Shown piece by piece: positions 9,306-19,113 of a stretch of 64,000 bases of DNA (its first letter is position 1; every line of letters starts with the position of its first letter). A program made the translations under genes and the position numbers. This DNA comes from an uncultured Bacteroides sp. Lineage in GTDB: Bacteria > Bacteroidota > Bacteroidia > Bacteroidales > Bacteroidaceae. The stretch is taken from the NCBI RefSeq assembly GCF_963676325.1, contig NZ_OY781099.1:3348001-3412000 (forward strand), given 5' to 3'. The notes beneath the pieces were generated by a model. That model was not told where the DNA came from. It did no database searches and saw only the letters and a program-made list of their open reading frames with translations.

Positions 9306-9788
9306 TTACGCTACCTTCTTCCCATTTTTCAACATATCACCTAATAAACCATTTAGTATCATATTGATGTTATAATTCTTGCAATAGTCCAACAGCGAAG
9401 AAATAACATCATTGCAAATCTCGTTTTCATTTTTGAGTCTATTTTTGTTCTCTATCACATCTTTTGCAAAAAATGCTATATATATACTTAATAAAGATAT
9501 ATTAGATTCCATAATTTTGCAGACTGTCTGATTCATACTAAATGAATAATCAGGAGTGCCATTCATCCAGCGCAGCAAAAATGTTTCAGCATGTCCATGA
9601 TTTATGTTAGTTATATCTAAAGAATTTGATGTTAAATATTTTACGCAATTAAGAACCATATTTTCTGCATTAGAATAGTCGTCACTACAATTAAACTGAA
9701 TTCTGCTTAATTGCAAAAAATCGAGGGAGTCGCTTTTAGTAGGAAAGCTAACAGCCAGGACTGATGAATTAAACATTGTTGATTTCAT
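9306..9788 (-). CDS. Conserved-looking hypothetical protein, 160 residues
   Basis: I do not recognise a named family. The segment WMNGTPDYSFSMN, followed by a helical C-terminal half, resembles a group of small Bacteroidetes hypothetical proteins that I recall but cannot verify here. There is no convincing signal peptide or lipobox, although the N-terminus is mildly hydrophobic. Four Cys (in FNCSDD, VLNCVK, VCKI and NEICND) precede LDYCKN. It is a free-standing gene with its own near-consensus promoter (9849-9880) and strong terminator (9238-9280), which supports its being real. It is inserted between the GH5 operon and the GH95 operon with no obvious functional link. Confidence 0.7.
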   Translation of the reverse strand: MKSTMFNSSVLAVSFPTKSDSLDFLQLSRIQFNCSDDYSNAENMVLNCVKYLTSNSLDITNINHGHAETFLLRWMNGTPDYSFSMNQTVCKIMESNISLLSIYIAFFAKDVIENKNRLKNENEICNDVISSLLDYCKNYNINMILNGLLGDMLKNGKKVA

Positions 9789-9848
9789 TTTAACTTTAGT
9801 ATTTAGTTTCTTTAGTGACAGAACAAAACTGTTCCTTTCTGATGGTTA

Positions 9849-9880
9849 CAAAAGTAGGGAATAAAGGCCAGACAATCAAA
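9849..9880 (-). promoter_or_regulatory. Near-consensus Bacteroides promoter of the 160-residue gene
   Basis: Minus strand TTTG (9877-9880), 20 bp, TACTTTTG (9849-9856). This is the same layout and the same -7 sequence as the susC promoter at 6062. The leader is about 55 bases. Between here and the terminator at 10210 (9881-10209) I see only AT-rich DNA, with a 10 bp direct repeat GATTAATTAT at 10112 and 10158. Confidence 0.8.
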
Positions 9881-10209
9881 AAAAGCGTTGGACAAACAGT
9901 CGTTAAGATAAACATGTGAAAAACAACTAATTGAATCTAAAAAAGGCACATTTTAAAGACTTCAATATTGGACAAATGTATTTTAAACTTCCATTTTTTG
10001 TCGTTTTGAAGTAAAAATTGAGTTTTTCTATATAAAATTCATGTTGATTGACTTATAACTAGTCAAAGACAAAAAAACGTCCTCACTAATTATATTACTT
10101 CTGCATAATCAGATTAATTATCTTATATAAAAGAGTAGTTTCTTTTGTTCAAAAGTTGATTAATTATTAGAGTCCATTAAGAGTGGTAGGTGGAAAATGA
10201 TTTTGTATG

Positions 10210-10263
10210 AAAATAACAAAAGAAACACCGCTCAAATACTGAAAAAACAGCTTTCGAGCGGTG
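10210..10263 (-). terminator. Terminator of the GH95 operon
   Basis: CACCGCTCAAA (10226-10236) pairs with TTTCGAGCGGTG (10252-10263) with one bulged C. A T-rich stretch follows on the minus strand. The stem is 28 bases past the GH95 stop codon. Confidence 0.8.
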
Positions 10264-10290
10264 AACTTAAAACAATAGCAAAAATGTATT

Positions 10291-12690
10291 TTACCAATTA
10301 AATTTTAGTATCTGCCCTTTTTTCAAAGATATCAATTTTTGTTTGCCACCACATTTAAGTGTGGTGCTTCCTCCTTGTTTTGAACTTACAGTTACAGTCT
10401 TTAGAGTCTTTTTATCCCATTCCATGGAGATTTCAAAACCTCCTCTCGCGCAGAGACCTTTAACTGAACCGGTTGCCCAAGCATCGGGAAGCGCAGGCAA
10501 TAAAAGAATTTGGTTTTCGGTTGATTGCACAAGCATTTCGGCCATAGCTGCAGCACCTCCAAAGTTTCCATCTATCTGAAAAGGCGGATGGGCGTCGAAC
10601 AAGTTAGGATATGTACCTCCACCTCTTTGATAATTAGTTTTCACACCATCCGGTTCAACATACTTCAACAATTCACGATACATTTTATATGCGTGATTTC
10701 CATCGCCAAGTCGTGCCCAAAGATTAATGCGCCAGCCCTTTGACCAACCTGTTGTTTCGTCTCCTTTAATCTCTAAGGTCCGACGGCAGGCATTTGCCAA
10801 CTCAGGTGTTGTGTAAGGAGTAATTTGGTGACCTGGGAATAATCCAAATAAATGAGATTGATGGCGATGCTTTGGATCTTCGTCCTGCCAATCAAAATAC
10901 CATTCCTGCAAATTTCCATTCTTTCCAATATGGTAAGGAAGTAAACGGGCAAAGGCGCTCTCCATTTTTTTACGGAAAGCCCCATCAACGTTCAATACCT
11001 TTGAAGCTTCAACTGCTTGTTGCAAACAAGCTCTTATCATTGCCAAATCGGCGGTTCCACCATAAAGTGTTCCCCCATGATACCCTGTTGATGTTATAAA
11101 CTTATTTTCGGGTGAAGAAGAAGGAGAAGTAATCAGCTTTCCGTCTTTGTCTTCTACCAACCACTCAAGGCAGAACTGAGCAGCTCCGCGCATAATATCA
11201 TAAGCCTTATCTTTTAGGTAATTCTTATCTTTGGTAAACATATAATGTTCCCATAAATGAGTACTTAACCAAGTACCACCCATATACCAGTTGGCCCATA
11301 ACGGGTCGCCAGAACCAAAGTCGCCAACAGGATTACTCATCGCCCAAATATCTGAGTTATGACAAGCTACCCAGCCATTTATTCCAAAGAATGTTTTGGC
11401 TGTTACTTTCCCGGTTTCCGATACATTCTTTATATAGCTTAATAAAGGAAGGTGCATTTCAGAAAGATTTGTATTTTCGGCAAGCCAGTAATTCTCTTCT
11501 GCATTTATATTAGTAGTATAGTTACTACTCCAAGGTGGACGGATATATGGGTTCCATATACCCTGTAGATTAGCAGGAACTCCCATTGTCCGAGAACTAC
11601 TTATCAACAAATACCTTCCGTATTGAAAATAAAGTATCTCAAGGTTCTTATCCTCCTTTCCCTCAGCGTATTGTTTAAGTCGCTCGTTAGTGGGTAAGTT
11701 TTTTGCATCTGTTTTCCCTAGGTTTATACTAACCCGGTTGAAGTATTTTTGATAATCTGATAGATGAGCTTCTTTCAACTTTTTGAACGATAGCGGATAT
11801 GCCTTATCCAACTGTTCGTTTGCAATTTGGACATCATTTAATCCATTAGTAGCAGGATTCTTATCAAATCCATTAAAACTGGTTGCTATCGAAACAAAAA
11901 CGATGGCTTCGGTACCATTACTGAGAGTAAGTGTGCTATCAGTAGTTGCAACGGTGCCGTCTATACTTTTGATTTTAGCTATAGTAGAAAACCTTGTACC
12001 TTTATTCTCATCAAAAACAACAGGATTAGGAATATCAACATAGCTGGGTTTTGCCTGAATAGGAGCATACCCTTTTACGGCCAACTTATTTCCTGATGGA
12101 GAAACTTTATACTTCAGTAGGCTTTCAAATTTTATGCCAAAATTTAAGGCTCCTTTTTTACTACTGGTAAGCTTAATAACCATTACTTTGTCAGGATAAG
12201 AAACAAAATACTCACGGGCAAATTTTACACCATCGATTTCGTATTCCACTCTCGAAACTGCATCAGAAATATTCAGTTCTCGATAATACTTTTGAGGAGT
12301 TCCGATATTTTTAAAGTTAAGATAAAGCGTACCTAGCGGAGCATAAGATTCAGAATATTTCCCCTGAAGTTTATGGCTTAAACTTTCGGCCAGCTTGTAA
12401 TCTTCATTTTTTAAAGCTTCTCTAATAGCCGGAAGATTCTTGTAAGCTTCGGGATTCATATTTGGATTAACCGGCTCGCCCGACCAAAGAGTTGCATCAT
12501 TCAAATATATTTTGTCGGAATTGACCCCTCCAAATACTGAGGCTCCCATTTTCCCATTACCCAACACCAAACTCTCTTCAAAGTATTGCGCAGGCTGGTT
12601 GTACCATAATGTATTAGTAGATTGTGAAAAAACATTACTTCCACTTAAAAGCGTAAGACATAAGGTTAAAAAGATAATATACTTTCTCAT
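10291..12690 (-). CDS. GH95 family alpha-L-fucosidase or alpha-L-galactosidase
   Basis: Secreted inverting exo-glycosidase of family GH95, 799 residues, the usual length. A signal peptide ends in VFSQ. The N-terminal beta domain starts with LWYNQPAQYFEESLVLGNGKMG, and a catalytic (alpha/alpha)6 barrel follows. Family residues are visible: the Asn pair in TNINAEENYW (about 393), the general acid Glu in SSSPENKF (about 527) and the Asp in QIDGNFGGAAAMAEML (about 706). Family members remove alpha-1,2-L-fucose or alpha-L-galactose, for example from xyloglucan or host-type glycans; I cannot separate the two activities. It follows the three-domain esterase gene by 46 bases, so the two are probably one operon. 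Confidence 0.93.
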   Translation of the reverse strand: MRKYIIFLTLCLTLLSGSNVFSQSTNTLWYNQPAQYFEESLVLGNGKMGASVFGGVNSDKIYLNDATLWSGEPVNPNMNPEAYKNLPAIREALKNEDYKLAESLSHKLQGKYSESYAPLGTLYLNFKNIGTPQKYYRELNISDAVSRVEYEIDGVKFAREYFVSYPDKVMVIKLTSSKKGALNFGIKFESLLKYKVSPSGNKLAVKGYAPIQAKPSYVDIPNPVVFDENKGTRFSTIAKIKSIDGTVATTDSTLTLSNGTEAIVFVSIATSFNGFDKNPATNGLNDVQIANEQLDKAYPLSFKKLKEAHLSDYQKYFNRVSINLGKTDAKNLPTNERLKQYAEGKEDKNLEILYFQYGRYLLISSSRTMGVPANLQGIWNPYIRPPWSSNYTTNINAEENYWLAENTNLSEMHLPLLSYIKNVSETGKVTAKTFFGINGWVACHNSDIWAMSNPVGDFGSGDPLWANWYMGGTWLSTHLWEHYMFTKDKNYLKDKAYDIMRGAAQFCLEWLVEDKDGKLITSPSSSPENKFITSTGYHGGTLYGGTADLAMIRACLQQAVEASKVLNVDGAFRKKMESAFARLLPYHIGKNGNLQEWYFDWQDEDPKHRHQSHLFGLFPGHQITPYTTPELANACRRTLEIKGDETTGWSKGWRINLWARLGDGNHAYKMYRELLKYVEPDGVKTNYQRGGGTYPNLFDAHPPFQIDGNFGGAAAMAEMLVQSTENQILLLPALPDAWATGSVKGLCARGGFEISMEWDKKTLKTVTVSSKQGGSTTLKCGGKQKLISLKKGQILKFNW

Positions 12691-12736
12691 TTCAAAATTA
12701 ATTAAAATTTAATCTAAATCATATAACTTATTTATA

Positions 12737-14968
12737 TCATGGCTCGGAGATGAATGGACAAATGGCATCTGTCCAGATTTGATATCCTTTCTCCGTAGGA
12801 TGACAAAAATCGGGTGCAATATCTTTGGGTAGTGTACCATCAGGTGCCAGCATTTTGGGTCCTATATTCAAAAGAGTGATATTATTCTCTTTCGCAAAGA
12901 GTTCCAGATTCCGGTTTATTTCGTTGATTAGAATTCTCCGCGGATGTGTTGGGCTTTGTTCGCGTGGAAAAACAGACATTAGAATTATTTTTGTTCCGGG
13001 CACTTTTGAGCGAACACGCATGCAGATAGCACGGATGCCTTCAACTATTTCCGGTGCCGTATTCATTCGGGCATTGGGAGTCTCACTTGTATTATTTGTA
13101 CCTATATGAATAATAACCGTACGTGGATGAAGCCCATCAAGTTCTCCGTGATCAAGTCGCCAAAGCACATTCTGAGTACGATCCCAACCAAAGCCAAGGT
13201 TAAGCACGCGATATTGACCAAATAACGAATCCCAGACTTTTGGTCCATTAGGAGTTCTGAGTTGTCCGTTTGCATATTTCAATTGTGGTAAACCACCCCA
13301 GAAATGAGTAATGGAATTACCAATAAGAACAATCTCAGGGTTAATAGAATCCTTGATATTAAGCACATCTGAATGACGAGTCCACCAGTCATAACTATCA
13401 TTTTCCAGCTTTGACACCGGTACAATAGCTGTATTTGGAGGAATCTCTGTGTCTAATGATTTGTCGCCCATTAGTTCAGAAAGTAAAGGTTCCATAGCCT
13501 GCGCCCAAGCCTTTGCTCCTACAGGACTAGGATGTAACCAATCAGACATCATTTCGTGATTAATCGACCCATCCATATTAAGAAACACATGGTTCACATC
13601 GCAATAGAAAATATGTTTCCCATCAGCAATTTTAGATACAATATCAGAAGCACGTTCAAGGATCAGACGATGCGAAGTCGGATTTGGTCCGCCGTAGCAA
13701 CCAGGAAAGCAACGTAGTAATATAATCTTTGCATCAGGCAATTTTTCACGCATGAGCTTAACAATAGCCTCTATTCCCCCAGCAAGTTGGCCGGCAGTAT
13801 GTCGTGTAGGATAATGCTTCTCATCAATATTATTGGTACCTATTTCCAGAACAATGACCTTTGGAGATTGTCCTTCGAGCTCACCATTTTGAATATTCCA
13901 GATAAGATTCTCGGTACGGTAACCGCTAAAACCAAGGTTTACTGCTTTACGTGGAGCAAAGAACTGATTCCATATAGGTTGATACTGGGGCTTTTCAAAA
14001 TTGTTAGTAATTGAATTACCAATCATTATCAGATCAAATTTTTCCTTTGCTACAAGAGTAAGCTTTTCAGCATGACGTTTAGGATTATATCCGGCTACCG
14101 GAACAGTAGCAGGATTAATACCAGCTACCTGTATTTCTGGTTTAGCTTCAAGAAAAGTTTTAAGGATTCGGGACAATTTATATTTCTTGTCCATCGGATT
14201 CTGATCCTTTTCAGAGATGTAAGCACTATCAATTAACAACTGAAACGTTGCTGAACCATCATATCCTTTCCATGTTTTAGCATATTCCTCACAACTTGTG
14301 GCCAAAGCTTTATCTTCATTAGCTGAAATAACTGTGAATAATCTGGCAAATGGTTTTACCGGAGGCAATACTGCGGGATATACTGTACCGTTTATCTTTT
14401 CATTTAAATATGAAGGAGAAATAAGAATCAGATCGTTAGGCTGTTCCTTTTCACTAAGTCTTTGAACAGTTCGTGCAGCAAGATGGGCACCAGCCGAAAA
14501 TCCCATAATACCAAACCGATCACCACATAAACCAAAAGACTTACAATCTTTCTTTAGAAGACGAAATGCTTTCAACGCATCAACCAAAGCCAAGTCACGG
14601 GTTTGCAAACCAGATGCCACATGATAATCAAGGATGGCAACATCAAAGTTTTCTGCATTAAGAAACTTAGCAGTTATTTGACCCTCGTTCTTTACTTTCA
14701 AGACTTCATACTCCCCTCCAGGAATTAGCAAAATAGTACCTTTGGGTGATTTGGACTTAGTACGTATCAAACGAAGTAAAGGATCTTTGAATTTATGGAT
14801 ATTTCCATCAGCATCAAGAGGATTCCCTTTTGAGATGGCTTGTCCGTTTAGTAATATGTAACTTGCACGGACAGGACTATTCGTATCAATCTTATCTATG
14901 CCTTTTGAGAAACTTGTAGCCGTAAAAAAGAGTAATATGGCTACTGATAGCTGAACGAATGATTTCAT
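12737..14968 (-). CDS. Three-domain esterase: alpha/beta-hydrolase plus two SGNH hydrolases
   Basis: Multidomain secreted esterase. The start is set at MKSFVQLS (14968), which opens a signal peptide (ends TSFSKG); the longest frame adds 29 residues. Domain 1 (about 30-270) is an alpha/beta-hydrolase with nucleophile Ser in GFSAGAH (about 157), but I cannot find the usual C-terminal catalytic His. Domains 2 (about 310-500) and 3 (about 545-740) are tandem SGNH/GDSL hydrolases. Each has GNSIT (Ser about 317 and 550), GTNN, and a closing Asp-His block (DWLHPS about 477, DFCHPT about 724). The two SGNH units resemble each other, which suggests internal duplication. It leads the operon with GH95 and is probably a carbohydrate acetyl or other acyl esterase. 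The substrate is unknown. Confidence 0.85.
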   Translation of the reverse strand: MKSFVQLSVAILLFFTATSFSKGIDKIDTNSPVRASYILLNGQAISKGNPLDADGNIHKFKDPLLRLIRTKSKSPKGTILLIPGGEYEVLKVKNEGQITAKFLNAENFDVAILDYHVASGLQTRDLALVDALKAFRLLKKDCKSFGLCGDRFGIMGFSAGAHLAARTVQRLSEKEQPNDLILISPSYLNEKINGTVYPAVLPPVKPFARLFTVISANEDKALATSCEEYAKTWKGYDGSATFQLLIDSAYISEKDQNPMDKKYKLSRILKTFLEAKPEIQVAGINPATVPVAGYNPKRHAEKLTLVAKEKFDLIMIGNSITNNFEKPQYQPIWNQFFAPRKAVNLGFSGYRTENLIWNIQNGELEGQSPKVIVLEIGTNNIDEKHYPTRHTAGQLAGGIEAIVKLMREKLPDAKIILLRCFPGCYGGPNPTSHRLILERASDIVSKIADGKHIFYCDVNHVFLNMDGSINHEMMSDWLHPSPVGAKAWAQAMEPLLSELMGDKSLDTEIPPNTAIVPVSKLENDSYDWWTRHSDVLNIKDSINPEIVLIGNSITHFWGGLPQLKYANGQLRTPNGPKVWDSLFGQYRVLNLGFGWDRTQNVLWRLDHGELDGLHPRTVIIHIGTNNTSETPNARMNTAPEIVEGIRAICMRVRSKVPGTKIILMSVFPREQSPTHPRRILINEINRNLELFAKENNITLLNIGPKMLAPDGTLPKDIAPDFCHPTEKGYQIWTDAICPFISEP

Positions 14969-15166
14969 TTGTGTTTTATGCATTATTAAATTATCCATTT
15001 TTTTAATAATAATATCCTTCCCAATATATTGATTTCTCAATGACTCAGGATTCATGATTTAAGTATAATAAACTGTTCAAAGCAAATACATTTCTGCTAA
15101 AAAACAGTTATATTCAACAGACACACCAAGATATATTTCTTGAATATCAACTTTTAAAATTTTGTC

Positions 15167-15174
15167 CAAAGTTA
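15167..15174 (-). promoter_or_regulatory. Possible -7 box for the esterase-GH95 operon
   Basis: TAACTTTG on the minus strand fits TAnnTTTG, with ATTG 22 bp upstream. It would give a leader of about 190 bases. It lies in the gap between the end of the ResB-CcsA gene and the esterase. No Regulon A or B operator is seen here. Confidence 0.4.
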
Positions 15175-15233
15175 CATTTTCTGTTTTATTCTGATGCAAT
15201 TCAGAGAAATAAATGTCTCCGCTAGAAGCTATA

Positions 15234-17519
15234 TTATCCGTTGTAGCTATGCATCCCACCTAAAAAATAATTCACGCCAAAATAAGTCATTAATATAGTC
15301 AGGAAAGAAAAAATCATATAAATATGAAAGAAAAGAGGTCTATTCATGTTCTTAAATGATTTTGTATGGAGTGCCAATGCATAAATCATGAAAGAAATAA
15401 GCGCCCATACCTCTTTTGGATCCCACATCCAATAACTGTTCCAGCTCTCATTGGCCCAAACAGCACCAATAAAAACACCTAAGCCTAATAAGAATGTTGC
15501 TGGATAAAGTAACAAACGAGAGACTAGTGTGAGACTAGTTACTTCCTCTTTGAGGTTATAATGATTTAATATAAGTGCAGTTATAGCATTTATCACTGTA
15601 AATGAAAACAATGCATAACTCATCATTATTAACGACACATGCAGACTGAGCCAGGGTGATAATAATACAGGCATCAATGGGGTGATTTGGGGATTCATCT
15701 GCCCCAAAGAAGAAACCAGCAAAGTAAAACCTGAAAGTAAGAAGCCGAAACTAGTCATCAAAATAAACTTGCGACTAAAAATTAATGAGAACAACATCGT
15801 TAACCAAGCTATAAACTGCATAATCTCATAGCCATTACTTAAAGGTAGTCGATCACTTATGTACGTACGAAGCATCAGAGAAAATGTATGGAATATAAAT
15901 GAGAATGATAGTAAAACAACTAAGGCGATCTGAATTTTGTGTATAAATGAATAATAGCAGAACCTTGAATTATCACCAGTAGTTGCATGATTAGGGGCTG
16001 TTTCTTTAGCAACTCCTGATCTTTTAATCTTTGTAATCGTAAATAGAAAGAGAATAAACCCTACCAGCCCTAATGTTAAATTAAAGGGAAACAATATGCT
16101 TGAAGCATTCATTTTATTATAAAGTCTTTCTGCATCAATACGACGTTCAGACAAAACAGTTTGACCTCCTTCATTAATTTGAAATCTGCGAAGTTTGTCA
16201 ATGTATTGAATCACATCACTATATCTATGTTTCAATGCAGACTCTCGAATTATTGAGAGAAACTGATTCGAAAATGCGACTTTAGCCTTTGAATAGCCTA
16301 CAGGAAAATCGGATTTAGGATATAACCATTGTATACGTCCTCTCCAATTGCAAGGAAACAACTTTAGCATATCTCCACTTTGCAACATTTTTATTAATTC
16401 AACCCGTTCATCTGTTTCGATTATAGCCTTGGAAAGTGGGTTTTGTTGTTCACCTTGATTTATCGCATTGTAATATTGCTGCAATTTGTATTTATTATCA
16501 ACAGTGAAAAACTGGTTTAATGATGCCATTTTACCAACACACAACATTTCTTGCAGTTTCACACTCTTCACTTTAATTATTGGTTCTGAGGACCACTGAT
16601 CAGGGAAGAATATCCATGCTGTAAATATCTGCTCGGCAGTAAATCCATTATATGATGGCTTGCCACAAAGCTTCAGAGTAAAATCTCTGGCCACTGTTTG
16701 TAATGGTGCCATTCTATCGTTGTAGAGAATTTGTACGCGTCCAAACTTAGCAGCCACATCTGCTGGTAGGACTGGAAGTTCAGCAGCATTAGTATGGCCG
16801 TAAGTCAACAGTAATATAAAGATGAAAGTTAGTTTTTTCAGCAACGGATGTTGTAAAAGTCTGCGGAATTCGCCTCCTTTTGAGACTAACACTAAAATCA
16901 TAGAAATGGCTAGTAACAAATAGCCACTGTAAGTAATGAGTATACCCCAAGGATCATAGTTTACAGATAAATAAGAACCTTTCCCATCATCATCGAAAGA
17001 GCTTTGTAAAAACCGATAGCCGTGATGGGTAAGAATGTGATTCATTGAGATATCAGCTTTGGTCTGAGAATTATGTTCTATCACAGTAACCAGTGAGACG
17101 TAATCCATCGGAGCTTCAGTACCTGGATAATTTTGAATTCTGAATTCATTCAGCATGATAGAAAATGGCAAAGAATGAACTGCATCTCCTTTCTTTTCCA
17201 TGAATATTTTTGTTGGCAAATCTTTCCTTAAATGGATTATGCCACTTACGCTGGTAAGGTGTGTTACCAGTGCTCCTGCAAGTATCAACACTAACGAACT
17301 GTGCAATAATAAAGGAGCTTTAAATTTATAATGTGATTTCTTTAGTATATAAAGAAATCCAGCAATCACTAGACAGATCCACAAACAAATAAACCACCAG
17401 GAATTATAAATCAATGAGAATGTAACATCAGTGCCATACACTTTCTCTACAAAAGTAGCCAAAGCCATGCACACAATGATTATAATATATATTCCAAACG
17501 GTATTTGTTTTTTCATCAA
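15234..17519 (-). CDS. ccsBA: Fused ResB-CcsA cytochrome c biogenesis (haem lyase) protein
   Basis: System II cytochrome c maturation protein that exports haem and joins it to CxxCH motifs in the periplasm. It has 761 residues and many membrane helices. The N-terminal part is ResB/CcsB-like (helices at about 10-30, 40-60 and 75-95, then a large periplasmic segment). A periplasmic domain at about 240-470 is followed by a CcsA-like half. Near the C-terminus is the tryptophan-rich haem-binding block, SYWMWDPKEVWALISF, with flanking helices. Fusion of the two parts is common in Bacteroidetes. No cytochrome c or nitrite reductase gene (nrfHA) is in the window, so its partner must lie elsewhere. 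It is unrelated in function to the neighbouring CAZymes. Confidence 0.9.
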   Translation of the reverse strand: MMKKQIPFGIYIIIIVCMALATFVEKVYGTDVTFSLIYNSWWFICLWICLVIAGFLYILKKSHYKFKAPLLLHSSLVLILAGALVTHLTSVSGIIHLRKDLPTKIFMEKKGDAVHSLPFSIMLNEFRIQNYPGTEAPMDYVSLVTVIEHNSQTKADISMNHILTHHGYRFLQSSFDDDGKGSYLSVNYDPWGILITYSGYLLLAISMILVLVSKGGEFRRLLQHPLLKKLTFIFILLLTYGHTNAAELPVLPADVAAKFGRVQILYNDRMAPLQTVARDFTLKLCGKPSYNGFTAEQIFTAWIFFPDQWSSEPIIKVKSVKLQEMLCVGKMASLNQFFTVDNKYKLQQYYNAINQGEQQNPLSKAIIETDERVELIKMLQSGDMLKLFPCNWRGRIQWLYPKSDFPVGYSKAKVAFSNQFLSIIRESALKHRYSDVIQYIDKLRRFQINEGGQTVLSERRIDAERLYNKMNASSILFPFNLTLGLVGFILFLFTITKIKRSGVAKETAPNHATTGDNSRFCYYSFIHKIQIALVVLLSFSFIFHTFSLMLRTYISDRLPLSNGYEIMQFIAWLTMLFSLIFSRKFILMTSFGFLLSGFTLLVSSLGQMNPQITPLMPVLLSPWLSLHVSLIMMSYALFSFTVINAITALILNHYNLKEEVTSLTLVSRLLLYPATFLLGLGVFIGAVWANESWNSYWMWDPKEVWALISFMIYALALHTKSFKNMNRPLFFHIYMIFSFLTILMTYFGVNYFLGGMHSYNG

Positions 17520-17550
17520 TTGATTAAATTATTCACTTTTCACAATAATT

Positions 17551-17600
17551 AAAATATCTCGCTTCTTTATTTGACTGAGCAAATAAAGAAAGCGAGATAC
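17551..17600 (-). terminator. Terminator of the GH27 gene
   Basis: A long stem, TATCTCGC plus TTCTTTATTT (17555-17572), pairs with AAATAAAGAA plus GCGAGATA (17581-17599) with one bulge and an 8-base loop. A T-rich stretch follows on the minus strand. It lies 60 bases past the GH27 stop. Confidence 0.82.
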
Positions 17601-17658
17601 AAAAAAAAGAAAATCAACCTGTACCTATTGTTTTTGTTAACACTAATTATATAACTTA

Positions 17659-18876
17659 TTATTTCCCCTTGCTTAATCGGTATAATACCACGTCCTGCGC
17701 AGGAACCAATACTTTTTTATCTTTGCTGGTATTCCCTTCTGATTTCTTTGTCCATAAATTATTTATAGCATATGTTGTGTTATAAAAATTAGTGGAACGT
17801 TTAGATACTTCATCATCAAAATTAAATTTCTGCCAGTGTATGGAATATTCTTTATCTACTTTGGAACGATTGAGCAAACAAAAAGCCCAGTCGCCTCCTG
17901 CAAGAGGTTTAAACCAAACTTCAATACTATCTTGAGTAGCCACCTTCAGACCCTGCACTCCCAATGTATCCTGATCAAGGGCAATAACTTCTTTGTTCAT
18001 CACTATTTTCTTTGTTTCAGCAGACATATTACGAATATCATTCCCTAAAATAAGGGGAGCAGCCAGCATACACCACATGGTGAAATGCGCGCGATCCTGA
18101 TTTACAGCTTGTCCGTTACCAACTTCCAGCATATCAGGATCATTCCAATGGCCAGGACCGGCATACTTACGAAGTCCTTCCTGCATATCCAGAATCTGCA
18201 TCACACCAAAAGCCTTCCAGCCCGGATGTTCATCTACACAATCAAAGCAATTATAAATATCTCCGGTTGTACGCCACATGTGTCCTGTATCTTTTGCCCA
18301 GGTCCAAGGTTTACTGTGTCCCCATTCACACATACTGAACAAAATAGGACGTCCGGCTGCGCGAATAGCATCACTCATAAGGTGATAAGCACCAATCGGA
18401 TTAATATCTTCGGTAGTACACCAGTCATATTTCAAATAATCTATTCCCCATTTTGCATACATCTGTGCATCCTGATATTCGTGACCGAAACTTCCCGGAC
18501 GGCCACCGCATGTTTGTCGGCCAGCATCTGAATAGATACCAATTTTCAGACCTTTTGAATGAATATAATCGGCCAAAGCCTTAATGCCGGAAGGGAATTT
18601 CACTGGATCAGCTGTAATAAAACCCAGACTATCACGCTTGCCATGCCAGCAATCGTCGAGATTTAAATAAACGTATCCGGCATCACGAAGTCCGCTTTCC
18701 ACCATTTTATCGGCAACTCCACGGATAATTTCTTCATTAATATCGCATGCAAACCTATTCCAGCTATTCCATCCCATAGGAGGAGTCTTTGCCAGTTCGT
18801 CAAATTTCTGGGCTTTTAAAGAAGATATACAAGTAAGACAAAATAGAAAGAATAAAAGAAAATACTTATTCATCAC
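17659..18876 (-). CDS. Secreted GH27 alpha-galactosidase
   Basis: Family GH27 retaining alpha-galactosidase, 405 residues, releasing alpha-linked galactose such as the 1,6-side chains of galactomannan. A signal peptide ends LKAQ. The catalytic barrel opens with PPMGWNSWNRF. The nucleophile Asp is in YLKYDWC (about 150) and the acid/base Asp in RTTGDI (about 204). ILGNDIRNM and the C-terminal beta domain (LLNRSKVDKEYSI) are also typical. It is a single-gene unit with its own terminator. A Regulon A operator far upstream (19114-19140) ties it to the mannanase operon and the first susC, supporting a galactomannan role. Confidence 0.94.
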   Translation of the reverse strand: MMNKYFLLFFLFCLTCISSLKAQKFDELAKTPPMGWNSWNRFACDINEEIIRGVADKMVESGLRDAGYVYLNLDDCWHGKRDSLGFITADPVKFPSGIKALADYIHSKGLKIGIYSDAGRQTCGGRPGSFGHEYQDAQMYAKWGIDYLKYDWCTTEDINPIGAYHLMSDAIRAAGRPILFSMCEWGHSKPWTWAKDTGHMWRTTGDIYNCFDCVDEHPGWKAFGVMQILDMQEGLRKYAGPGHWNDPDMLEVGNGQAVNQDRAHFTMWCMLAAPLILGNDIRNMSAETKKIVMNKEVIALDQDTLGVQGLKVATQDSIEVWFKPLAGGDWAFCLLNRSKVDKEYSIHWQKFNFDDEVSKRSTNFYNTTYAINNLWTKKSEGNTSKDKKVLVPAQDVVLYRLSKGK

Positions 18877-19075
18877 TTAATAAATTATAGGTTATTCATA
18901 GATTATTGATTACTAAAATTTAAGATTAATTCCTTTTCCGCTCCAATGCTCTTTTCATAAACAAAACTAAATTCTGTTCTTATACTTTCAGAAAAGGATC
19001 ATCACAATATTCATCTTCTCTTTATCAGAAAACATATTTCGTGAAGGATTGATAAATCTACCATTTTTGTAGTTA

Positions 19076-19083
19076 CAAATGTA
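19076..19083 (-). promoter_or_regulatory. -7 box of the GH27 gene
   Basis: TACATTTG on the minus strand matches TAnnTTTG. It lies 200 bases before the start codon, so it would give a leader of about 190 bases. Alone it would be weak. The Regulon A operator at the fixed 31 bp distance makes it more credible. Confidence 0.6.
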
Positions 19084-19113
19084 GAGGTTATAAAATAAAC
19101 ATTCCGCTCATTA

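Noticed and set aside
10112..10167. Direct repeat GATTAATTAT at 10112 and 10158
   Set aside because: Ten bases in very AT-rich DNA with a 46 bp offset, not a helical-phase spacing; chance is likely.
15077..15259. 60-codon open frame on the minus strand
   Set aside because: It overlaps the end of the ResB-CcsA gene, has no promoter of its own and no recognisable product.
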